This document shows, piece after piece, positions 1 to 7,272 of a stretch of DNA of 47,309 bases. The notes beneath the pieces were generated by a model that was not told the DNA's origin, made no database searches, and saw only the letters and a program-made list of their open reading frames with translations. The DNA lies in the NCBI GenBank assembly GCA_041687675.1, contig JAWLBM010000036.1, positions 1-47,309 of the forward strand. Direction: 5' to 3'. Every line of letters begins with the position of its first letter. Positions within the stretch are counted from its first letter, which is position 1. Origin of the DNA: JAWLBM01 sp041687675. GTDB taxonomy: Bacteria > Pseudomonadota > Alphaproteobacteria > Rhizobiales > Pleomorphomonadaceae. Made by a program: the position numbers and the translations under genes.

Positions 1-699
1 TCGGACTGCCGGACATGGCGGCCTGACCCGCGTCCCGGCCGAGCCGGCGACCAACGGTGTGCTCGCCGTCAGCTACACCACGTCTGGGGACACGATCCAC
101 GGGGAATCGCAGCGGCGTTTGATGATGTTCGTGAAGAACTTGATCGTCTTGAAGCGCTGGGAAGCTTGCGGGACGTGGTCGACCATTTGTTTCCTGACGG
201 TCACGCAAAATTTGTTGATCTTCGCGCTCAAGCACTCATTGCGTTGAATGCGTTTGAGGACGTTGCGGATCGTCGGGAATTCCTCGCCGCTCTCATGGAA
301 GCGATCAGCCAACCCGAAGTTCCGTCTGAGATCGCCGAAGTTCGGATCATGAGCCTGCACAAAAGCAAAGGACTAAGTGCGCCGGTGACGATAATAGCAG
401 GATGCGTCGAAGGACTCTTGCCCAAACAACCGGATGCAAACCTTTCTCCACAGGAGCAAGCCGATGCGATCGAAGAGCAGCGGCGACTGTTCTATGTTGG
501 AATCACCCGCGTCAAAGCTTCGCCTCAAGAAGGCAAGCCGGGCACTCTGATATTGTCAAGTTCTCGAGAGATGCCTATTGCCGATGCGATGAACGCGGGG
601 ATTGAACCCGCTCACCGCGTGTATGGTACCGCGCGTCTGAACGCGAGTAGGTTTCTGCACGAACTCGGCCGGAGTGCCCCCGCACCCCAAGCTGGATGA
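1..699 (+). CDS. UvrD/Rep-type superfamily I helicase, C-terminal fragment
   Basis: The frame is open from the left edge to the TGA at 697-699, so the gene start is outside the window or lost. The readable part is the C-terminal RecA-like half of a UvrD/Rep helicase. It has the motif V-like stretch MSLHKSKGLSAP (about 349-384) and the motif VI-like stretch EEQRRLFYVGITRVKA (about 472-519), where known family members read VALTRAK. The ATP-binding N-terminal half is absent. The first 30 or so codons of this frame are arginine-rich and not helicase-like. Hand counts give about 75% GC for 1-60 but 52% for 121-180 and 361-420, against about 70% in the rest of the window. The true coding segment may therefore begin inside a foreign insert near 90-130. 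It could be a relic of a defence or mobile-element helicase; nothing visible decides which. Confidence 0.6.
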   Translation, partial: SDCRTWRPDPRPGRAGDQRCARRQLHHVWGHDPRGIAAAFDDVREELDRLEALGSLRDVVDHLFPDGHAKFVDLRAQALIALNAFEDVADRREFLAALMEAISQPEVPSEIAEVRIMSLHKSKGLSAPVTIIAGCVEGLLPKQPDANLSPQEQADAIEEQRRLFYVGITRVKASPQEGKPGTLILSSSREMPIADAMNAGIEPAHRVYGTARLNASRFLHELGRSAPAPQAG

Positions 700-861
700 G
701 GCAAAGCTGTCTTGGCGGACGGCCAAGGCGACCGGTGGAGCCTCTGGCGTGCCTTAAGGCTAAGTTGCGTGAGGGCGCATCGGTACAAGCGACATCGCGC
801 GCAGCTCTGCCGCATGAGCCGACGAACTGCGGCGGCTGGGAGCGGACGGCTGACCCCGCCC

Positions 862-1944
862 CTACGGCCTCTCGAAATCCCCCGCCACCGCCACCCGCTC
901 GGAGAGGCTCTCCAGGCTGTCGTGGAGGAGTTGGAGGAGGTAGTGGGGGTTGTGGACGTAGCCGCCGGGGTCCTTTGCGGCGACCTGGTAGTTGTAGGCG
1001 GCCTTGAGGAGGCGGGGGGTCCAGCTGGCGTAGCGGTTGGGGACGGCGGCCTCCTCCGGGGAGATGGCGCCGTCGGCGTCGGTGTCGATGAAGAAGTAGG
1101 GGAAGGACCCCGGGGCGTAGCCGATCGGGGTGCCGGCGACCTCGGCGGCGTAGGCCCGGATCGCATCGAGGAGCTTCGCGTGCAGGCCCTCGATCTCGGC
1201 GTGGATGCCGCCGGCGGTGTCGCCGTCGCCGTCGAAGTCGGTGTGGCGCATGCGGATCTGCCGCACGTCCTCGACCCCGCGGTGGCAGGCGAAGCAGCCG
1301 TCCGTCGCGACCTCGGTCGTGTGCGGGTTGTGGCAGGCGACGCAGGTGTCCGCGCCCGGGACATGGCCGAAGCGCCCGGCGTAGGAGCGGCCCGGGTACT
1401 GGAAGCCGCCGCGCACGTCGGCGCCGTTCAGCACGGCGGCGGCGACGCCGTAGTGGACGTTCAAGAAGGTGAGGTCCGGCGAGACCGCGTCCTCGTCGAG
1501 GGACGCGGTGGCGGCCGCGACCGCGTCGCCCGACTGCCGGCCCTGGTGGCACACCGAGCAGACCGCCGAGGAGCCCAAGCCGGCGACGCTCTCGCCCGAC
1601 GGGAAGTTGACCGTGTCGAGGGCATGCGCCGCCGTGGTGTGGCAGGACGCGCAGCCGATCGGCGCGTTGATCGCCGCCGGGGCCTCGACGGTTCCCGCGG
1701 CGGTCCCGTCCGCGCCGAGGTAGTCGATGAATCCCGGCTGCGAATGGCAGGCGGCGCACTGGACCGGGACCTCGCCCTCGGCGTTCCAGTGGGTGAACGA
1801 GGGCGAACTGTAGTCGGCGTGCGGGGAGGCGAGCCAGGCCTCCATCAGCGCGGCGAGATCGTCGCCCTCCTGGGCCACCGCGGGCATCGCGGGGAGGAGC
1901 GCCAGCGCCGCCGCGACGAGAATGCGCTTGAAAGCCGTTCGCAT
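862..1944 (-). CDS. periplasmic five-heme cytochrome c with EF-hand loops
   Basis: This 360-residue protein starts with a Sec-type signal peptide (hydrophobic core at residues 8-18, AVA-type cleavage near 24). It has five CxxCH c-heme motifs, at residues 63-67, 98-102, 129-133, 201-205 and 217-221. The C-terminal third has no heme motif but carries two DxDxDG calcium loops, near 236-242 (DFDGDGD) and 287-298 (DTDADGAISPEE). I chose the ATG at 1942-1944 because the signal peptide begins there and GGAAAGGA lies just upstream; a longer open frame to 2214 lacks any support. The protein should act as a periplasmic electron carrier whose fold or docking may depend on calcium. It diverges from a membrane flavocytochrome at 2067 and shares a 122-bp promoter region with it. 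I do not recognise a named family member. The multiheme assignment is certain; the redox partner is inferred. Confidence 0.9.
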   Translation of the reverse strand: MRTAFKRILVAAALALLPAMPAVAQEGDDLAALMEAWLASPHADYSSPSFTHWNAEGEVPVQCAACHSQPGFIDYLGADGTAAGTVEAPAAINAPIGCASCHTTAAHALDTVNFPSGESVAGLGSSAVCSVCHQGRQSGDAVAAATASLDEDAVSPDLTFLNVHYGVAAAVLNGADVRGGFQYPGRSYAGRFGHVPGADTCVACHNPHTTEVATDGCFACHRGVEDVRQIRMRHTDFDGDGDTAGGIHAEIEGLHAKLLDAIRAYAAEVAGTPIGYAPGSFPYFFIDTDADGAISPEEAAVPNRYASWTPRLLKAAYNYQVAAKDPGGYVHNPHYLLQLLHDSLESLSERVAVAGDFERP

Positions 1945-2004
1945 GCCGTGGTCCTTTCCAAGATCCGGGGTCGCGCCAGTGTCCCACAGGGAGGCGGCCG
2001 GGCC

Positions 2005-2018
2005 TTGACCTTCCTCAA
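2005..2018. promoter_or_regulatory. FNR/CRP-family type box in divergent promoter
   Basis: TTGACCTTCCTCAA is a TTGA-N6-TCAA dyad (extended to CTTGA/TCAAG by its flanks), the core pattern bound by FNR, DNR and FixK-type regulators. Its centre is 2011.5. A TATACC hexamer at 2041-2046 would sit at -12 to -7 for a start at 2053, placing the box at -41.5, the class II activator position, for the flavocytochrome at 2067. It could also serve the divergent cytochrome gene. This is a pattern match by eye only. Confidence 0.45.
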
Positions 2019-2066
2019 GTCGCGCGTCCGGCGGACGGACTATACCTCGCCGGGCTTGGCGGATCG

Positions 2067-3566
2067 ATGAAACCAACGACGACGGAGGGCGCCATCGCCA
2101 CACGACCGACCCCCGGCACGGATCGCGCCCGCGATCCGGCCCGCCCCTTCGGCGCACTCCTGGCGATCGCCTATCTCGCCGTCTGCCTGTCGCCGGTGCT
2201 GCTGGCGACGACACGCAACGCCGCGCCCCTCGGCGGCGCGGAGGCGGCCGCGGCGGCGCTCGGCCTCGCGGGCCTCGCGGCCATGGCCGTCCAGTTCGTC
2301 ACCTCGGGCCGGTTCGAGGCGGTGTCGCAGAACCTCGGCATCGACCGGATCATGGCCTTCCACAAGATCGCGGCGCAGTGGGTGCTGCTGGCGCTGGTCC
2401 TCCACCCGCTGCTCTACGTGCTGCCGACCTTCGTCGAGGACCGGGCCCTCGGCTGGGAGCGGCTGTGGGCCTACCTGACGCTGCCGCAGTATCGCACCGG
2501 CGTGGTGGCCCTCGCGGCGCTGGCGCTGCTGGTGCTGACGGCGATCCTCCGCGACCGGCTTCCCTGGCGATACGAGACCTGGCGGGCGGGCCACGTGGTC
2601 CTCGGCCTCGCCGCCGCGGGCGCCGGCCTGCACCACGCCGTCACCGCGGGGCGCTTCAGCGCGGCGGGATCCGTCGAACTGTTCTGGTGGGCCGTCGGCC
2701 TCGGCATCGCCGCGGTGGTCGCGGTGCTCTACGGCTGGCGGTGGTACCGCCTGCACCGCCGGCCCTGGCGGCTTTCGTCGGTGACACCGGTCGCGGACCG
2801 GATGTGGGAACTCGACATCCAGCCGGCGGCCGGCAACCCGGGCCTGTCCTACCAGGCCGGCCAGTTCGTCTGGATGACCGAGGGCCGGCGCAGGTTCCCG
2901 CTCTACGACCATCCCTTCTCGATCGCCGACAGCCCGCTCCGCCCGGGCCTCAGCCTGATCGTCAAGGAAGCCGGCGACTTCACCCGCGGCATCGGCCGGC
3001 TGGAGCCGGGCACCCCGATCGGCATCGACGGACCCTACGGGCATTTCGTGCTCGACGCCCACCCGGCGCGGAGCCTGCTGCTGATCGCCGGCGGCGTCGG
3101 GATCGCGCCGGTGATGGGGCTGCTGCGCGACATGGTCGCCCGGCGCGAGTCCCGTCCCGTCCGCCTCGCCTATGCCGCCGGGCGGCCGGAGAACCTTGCC
3201 TGCGTCGCCGAGATCGAGGCGGCCCGGGCCGTGCTGGACCTTCAGGTGATGCTGGTCAGCGAGGAGGGCGCCGAGGGCTGGACCGGCGAGCTCGGACGGC
3301 TCGACCGCGACCGGCTGGCCCGGCTGCTCCAGGGCCTCGACCCTGCGGAGACGGTCGCCTTCATCTGCGGCCCGGGCCCGATGACGACCGGCGTCTCCGA
3401 CGCCCTGCTCGACCTCGGGCTGCCGATGCGCAACGTCGTCTACGAGCGCTTCGACTACGGCGGCGGGGCCACCTCCCGGCAGGACCGCCGGCGCTCGCTC
3501 CAGATCGCCACGGTCGGCTTCGCGCTGGCGGTCGCGGTCGGCGCGCTCGCCCTCGCCCTCGGGTGA
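2067..3566 (+). CDS. ferric-reductase-like flavocytochrome (membrane heme b + FAD/NAD(P)H domains)
   Basis: This 499-residue protein has an N-terminal block of about six hydrophobic segments (residues 28-230). Histidines lie in paired positions typical of the ferric-reductase-like heme b domain (MAFHKIAAQW, LVLHPLLY, AGLHHAV). An FNR-type FAD domain follows with the flavin signature YDHPFSIAD, then an NAD(P) domain with GGVGIAPVMG and the terminal CGPGPM and ERFDYGG elements. After the reductase domain comes an unusual extra C-terminal hydrophobic helix (last 25 residues), which would tether the end to the membrane again. Known relatives pass electrons from cytosolic NAD(P)H across the membrane to iron, oxygen or periplasmic partners. 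The divergent pentaheme cytochrome is an obvious candidate acceptor (inference). The ATG at 2067 has only a weak ribosome site (GGCGGA). Confidence 0.88.
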   Translation: MKPTTTEGAIATRPTPGTDRARDPARPFGALLAIAYLAVCLSPVLLATTRNAAPLGGAEAAAAALGLAGLAAMAVQFVTSGRFEAVSQNLGIDRIMAFHKIAAQWVLLALVLHPLLYVLPTFVEDRALGWERLWAYLTLPQYRTGVVALAALALLVLTAILRDRLPWRYETWRAGHVVLGLAAAGAGLHHAVTAGRFSAAGSVELFWWAVGLGIAAVVAVLYGWRWYRLHRRPWRLSSVTPVADRMWELDIQPAAGNPGLSYQAGQFVWMTEGRRRFPLYDHPFSIADSPLRPGLSLIVKEAGDFTRGIGRLEPGTPIGIDGPYGHFVLDAHPARSLLLIAGGVGIAPVMGLLRDMVARRESRPVRLAYAAGRPENLACVAEIEAARAVLDLQVMLVSEEGAEGWTGELGRLDRDRLARLLQGLDPAETVAFICGPGPMTTGVSDALLDLGLPMRNVVYERFDYGGGATSRQDRRRSLQIATVGFALAVAVGALALALG

Positions 3567-3649
3567 GGCGCCGGGCGGCGGGACCCGAAGCGGCCCCACG
3601 GCGTTTCCCCTCAGGGCCGCGGAGAGCGGGGCGCCGGAGGGGACCGGGC

Positions 3650-5317
3650 ATGGACATCAGCCGCACCAGCGACGTCTGGTGGAAGAACGCCATCTTCTAC
3701 TGCCTCGACGTCGAGACCTTCAAGGACAGCGACGGCGACGGCACCGGCGACTTCGCCGGCCTCGCCGGCGAGGTCGACCACCTCGCGGCCCTCGGCGTCA
3801 CCTGCATCTGGCTGATGCCCTTCTACCCGACGCCGAACCGGGACGACGGATACGACGTGATCGACTACTACTCGGTCGATCCCCGCCTCGGCAGCCTCGG
3901 CGACTTCGTCGAGTTCGTCCGGGCCGCCCGCGACCGCGGCATCCGGGTGATCGCCGACCTGGTGGTGAACCACACCTCGCGGGAACACCCCTGGTTCAAG
4001 GCGGCCCGCAGCGACAGGGGCTCGCGCTACCGCAGCTGGTACGTCTGGCGCGACGAGGTTCCCCCGCACGGGCCGGATGGCCTCGTCTTCCCGGACGAGG
4101 AGGACAGCAACTGGGAGTGGGACGAGGAAGCCGGGCAGTTCTACCTGCACCGCTTCTACCGGCACCAGCCCGACCTCAACATCGCCCACCCGGAGGTCCG
4201 CCGGGAGATCCGCAAGATCGTCGGCTTCTGGCTCGAACTCGGTCTCAGCGGCTTCCGGGTCGACGCCGTGCCGTTCCTGCTCGAGACCGACGGGATCGCC
4301 CAGGCCATGGAGATCGCGCCGCACGACTGGCTGCGCGACCTGCGCTCCTTCCTCGGCCGGCGTCGCGGCGACGCCATGCTGCTCGGCGAGGTCAACCTCG
4401 ACTACGAGGAGGTCCGCCGCTTCTACGGCGACGGCGGCGGCGACGAGCTCCACATGTGCCTCAACTTCAACCTGAACCAGGCGATGGCCCTCTCCCTTGT
4501 GCGCCGCGACGCCGGCCCGCTGATCCACAACATGCGGGCCATGCCGTCGCTGCCGGCGGACGCCGCCTGGGCCAACTTCGTGCGCAACCACGACGAATGG
4601 TCGCTCGACAAGCTGACCGAGGCCGAACGGCGGATCGTCTTCGAGGCCTTGGGGCCCAAGCCGGAGATGCAGCTGTTCGGCCGCGGCCTCCGGCGGCGGC
4701 TGCCCACCATGCTGGACGGCGACCCGCTGCGGATCCGCCTCGTCTACAGCCTGATCTTCGCCATGCCGGGCGCGCCCGTGCTGTTCTACGGCGAGGAGAT
4801 CGGCATGGCCGAGAACCTGGACATCCCCGGGCGGCTCAGCGTGCGCGCGCCGATGCAATGGGAGCCCGACCCGAGCGCCGGCTTCTCCACCGCCCCGCCC
4901 GAGGAGCTCCGCCGCCCGCCCGTCAAGGGCCGCCGCTGGGGGCCGTCCGCGATCAACGTGCTCGACCAGCAGCTCGACCCGGAGTCCCTGCTCAGCTTCA
5001 TGAAGCAACTGGTGCGCTGCCGCCGCGAAGCCCCGGAGATGGCCTTCGGCGAGTGGACCCTCCTCCCCGTCGCGGAAGCCGCCGTCCTGGCGCTCCGCCA
5101 CGACTGGGGCGAGCGGACGGTCCTCACACTGCACAACCTCTCCGACCGGCCGCTGGAGGTCACCTTCCCGCTCGTCGGGCTGGCCGTGGAGCGGCTCATT
5201 CCACTGTTCGGCGAGGGGGAGATGCGCGTGGCCAAGGACGGCGCGGTGACGGTTGTCCTCGGCCCCTGGGGCTATCGCTGGATCCGGGTGAAAGCCGGCA
5301 CCCCGGCCGCCGGGTGA
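3650..5317 (+). CDS. GH13 alpha-amylase-family enzyme, trehalose-synthase-like
   Basis: This 555-residue GH13 enzyme most resembles maltose alpha-D-glucosyltransferase (trehalose synthase): WWKNAIFYCLDVETF start, DSDGDGTGDF calcium loop, WLMPFYPTPNRDDGYDV, VVNHTS. The catalytic triad is complete: nucleophile D205 (GFRVDAVP), acid/base E247 (LLGEVN) and D315 (VRNHDE). There is no fused maltokinase domain, which many TreS proteins carry. The ATG at 3650 follows GGAGGGGA. Likely roles are interconversion of maltose and trehalose or hydrolysis of alpha-glucosides in the cytosol; there is no signal peptide. It stands alone between the flavocytochrome and the convergent galactoside operon, with no trehalose or glycogen gene beside it, so its partner pathway is not visible. 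GH13 membership is certain; the exact specificity is not. Confidence 0.85.
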   Translation: MDISRTSDVWWKNAIFYCLDVETFKDSDGDGTGDFAGLAGEVDHLAALGVTCIWLMPFYPTPNRDDGYDVIDYYSVDPRLGSLGDFVEFVRAARDRGIRVIADLVVNHTSREHPWFKAARSDRGSRYRSWYVWRDEVPPHGPDGLVFPDEEDSNWEWDEEAGQFYLHRFYRHQPDLNIAHPEVRREIRKIVGFWLELGLSGFRVDAVPFLLETDGIAQAMEIAPHDWLRDLRSFLGRRRGDAMLLGEVNLDYEEVRRFYGDGGGDELHMCLNFNLNQAMALSLVRRDAGPLIHNMRAMPSLPADAAWANFVRNHDEWSLDKLTEAERRIVFEALGPKPEMQLFGRGLRRRLPTMLDGDPLRIRLVYSLIFAMPGAPVLFYGEEIGMAENLDIPGRLSVRAPMQWEPDPSAGFSTAPPEELRRPPVKGRRWGPSAINVLDQQLDPESLLSFMKQLVRCRREAPEMAFGEWTLLPVAEAAVLALRHDWGERTVLTLHNLSDRPLEVTFPLVGLAVERLIPLFGEGEMRVAKDGAVTVVLGPWGYRWIRVKAGTPAAG

Positions 5318-5336
5318 CGGCCGGCCGCGCCGGCCG
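5318..5336. terminator. hairpin between convergent genes
   Basis: A perfect 8-bp stem (CGGCCGGC / GCCGGCCG, loop CGC) begins directly after the TGA of the GH13 gene. It lies in the 131-bp gap to the convergent dehydratase gene. There is no T-tract, so it may only protect transcript ends. Confidence 0.35.
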
Positions 5337-5448
5337 GGGGCCCGACGGGAAAGCCCCGGGGCTCCGGCCGCCTGCGCGCAGGGTCGCCCGGCGCGGACCC
5401 GGACGCCTTGCGCCGGGCCCGCGCCTCAGGGCGGCGAGCCCCTTCGGC

Positions 5449-7218
5449 TCAGTGGTTGTCGCGGGGGACGATGTCGCCCACGTTGCGATACTTCACCGCC
5501 AGCTCCACCACGCTGCCCTCGGCCTGCTGGCCGACGGTGCTGCGGTAGAGCTCCTGCCAGGGGGTCTGGCTGGCGGGATAGGTCGGCTTGAAGGCGGCGC
5601 GGCGGGCCTCCCACTCGGCCTCGTCGACGAGGGCGTCGGCACGGCCGGTGTTGAGGTCGACGCGGATCCTGTCGCCGGTCCTGAGCAGCCCGAGGCCGCC
5701 GCCGACGGCCGCCTCCGGCGAGGCGTTGAGGATCGACGGCGAGCCGGACGTGCCGGACTGGCGGCCGTCGCCGATGCAGGGCAGCGACTTCACCCCGCGC
5801 TTGATGAGTTCGGCCGGCGGCTGCATGTTCACCACCTCCGCCGAGCCGGGCCAGCCGACCGGGCCGGCGTAGCGGATGACGAGGATCGACGTCTCGTCGA
5901 TCCCGAGCGACGGGTCGTCGATGCGGTGGTGGTAGTCCTCCGAGCCGTCGAACACCACGGCCCGGCCCTCCATCACGTTCTCCGCGCCCGGCCGCGACAG
6001 GTAGCGCTGGCGGAACTCCTCGGAGATCACGCTGGTCTTCATGATGGCCGCGTCGAAGAGGTTGCCGGAGAGCACGATGAAGCCGGCCTTGTCCTTCATC
6101 GGCCGGGAATAGGGCTTGATCACCTCGCCGTCCGGCGCATTGGCGCCGGCGACGTTCTCCTCGACGCTGCGGCCGGTCACGGTCAGCGCCCCGGCGTGCA
6201 GGCGGCTGTGGGCGAGGAGTTCCTTCATCACCACGGGCACGCCGCCGGCGCGATGGAAGCTCTCGGAGAGATACTGGCCGGCCGGCTGCATGTTGACGAG
6301 GAGCGGCACGTCGTAGCCCACCCGCTGCCAGTCCATCGGCTCCATCTCGATGCCGGCGTGGCGGGCGATGGCGGTGATGTGAGGCTGGGCGTTGGTGGAG
6401 CCGCCGATCGCCGAGTTGACGACGATGGCGTTCTCGATCGCCTCGCGGGTGAGGATCTTCGAGGGCCTGAGGTCCTCCTCCACCATCTCGACGATGCGCA
6501 CGCCGGTGCGGTAGGCCATCTGGCCGCGCTCGCGGTAGGGCGCCGGGATCGAGGCGTTGCCGGGCAGCGACATGCCGAGGGCCTCGGCGAGCGAGTTCAT
6601 CGTCGAGGCCGTGCCCATGGTGTTGCAGTAGCCGACCGACGGCGCGGAGGCGGCGGCGTGCTCCATGAACTGCTCGTAGTCGATCTCGCCGGCGGCGAGG
6701 CGCAGGCGGCTGTCCCAGACGATGGTGCCCGAGCCGGCGAGCTTGCCGTCGACCCAGCCGTCCAGCATCGGGCCGGCGGAGAGCGCGATCGCCGGCAGGT
6801 TCACCGTGGCGGCGGCCATCAGCATGAAGGGCGTGGTCTTGTCGCAGCCCGTGGTGAGCACCACGCCGTCGAGCGGGTAGCCGTGCAGGATCTCCACCAG
6901 CGTCAGGTAGGCGAGGTTGCGGTCGAGCGCGGCGGTGGGCCGGCGGCCGGTCTCCTGGATCGGGTGGGTCGGGAACTCGAAGGCGATGCCGCCGGCGGCG
7001 CGGATGCCCTCGCGCACGCGCTTGGCGAGCTCGAGGTGGACGCGGTTGCAGGGCGACAGGTCGGACCCCGACTGGGCGATGCCGATCAGCGGCTTGCCCG
7101 ACTGCAGTTCCTCCCGCGTCAGTCCGTAGTTGAGGTAGCGCTCCATGTAGAGCGCGGTCATGCCCGGGTTCTCCGGGTTGTCGAACCACTTGGTGGAGCG
7201 GCGGGGAGGCTTGGTCAT
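5449..7218 (-). CDS. IlvD/Edd-family sugar-acid dehydratase (probable galactonate/arabinonate type)
   Basis: This 589-residue member of the IlvD/Edd family dehydrates aldonates to 2-keto-3-deoxy acids. Three cysteines match the [2Fe-2S] ligand pattern known for L-arabinonate and D-xylonate dehydratases: C57 (SPCNR), C125 (TTGCDKTTP) and C198 (GYCNTMGTAST). The length and the MTKPPRRSTKWFDNPENPG start are typical of that pentonate subgroup rather than of branched-chain IlvD. It is the last gene of the minus-strand galactoside operon, 54 bp after the GH42 gene. Downstream enzymes of the galactonate route (DgoK, DgoA) are encoded in the same operon, and no enolase-type DgoD is present. I therefore infer that it converts D-galactonate to 2-keto-3-deoxygalactonate, perhaps also L-arabinonate or D-fuconate. 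The ATG at 7218 has a weak ribosome site. Confidence 0.88.
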   Translation of the reverse strand: MTKPPRRSTKWFDNPENPGMTALYMERYLNYGLTREELQSGKPLIGIAQSGSDLSPCNRVHLELAKRVREGIRAAGGIAFEFPTHPIQETGRRPTAALDRNLAYLTLVEILHGYPLDGVVLTTGCDKTTPFMLMAAATVNLPAIALSAGPMLDGWVDGKLAGSGTIVWDSRLRLAAGEIDYEQFMEHAAASAPSVGYCNTMGTASTMNSLAEALGMSLPGNASIPAPYRERGQMAYRTGVRIVEMVEEDLRPSKILTREAIENAIVVNSAIGGSTNAQPHITAIARHAGIEMEPMDWQRVGYDVPLLVNMQPAGQYLSESFHRAGGVPVVMKELLAHSRLHAGALTVTGRSVEENVAGANAPDGEVIKPYSRPMKDKAGFIVLSGNLFDAAIMKTSVISEEFRQRYLSRPGAENVMEGRAVVFDGSEDYHHRIDDPSLGIDETSILVIRYAGPVGWPGSAEVVNMQPPAELIKRGVKSLPCIGDGRQSGTSGSPSILNASPEAAVGGGLGLLRTGDRIRVDLNTGRADALVDEAEWEARRAAFKPTYPASQTPWQELYRSTVGQQAEGSVVELAVKYRNVGDIVPRDNH

Positions 7219-7272
7219 CGAGGCGTTTCCGGATGCTGGTCTTGTGTCGGATGTCTGCGGTCGCAGCCGTCC

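Noticed and set aside
1..699. Gabija-type (GajB) defence helicase
   Set aside because: GajB is a UvrD-like helicase and low GC fits a defence island, but only the generic C-terminal motifs are visible and no OLD-type nuclease gene is in the window.
1945..2214. Longer N-terminus for the pentaheme cytochrome
   Set aside because: The frame is open to 2214, but the extension is arginine-rich, overlaps the divergent promoter and flavocytochrome start, and would bury the signal peptide.
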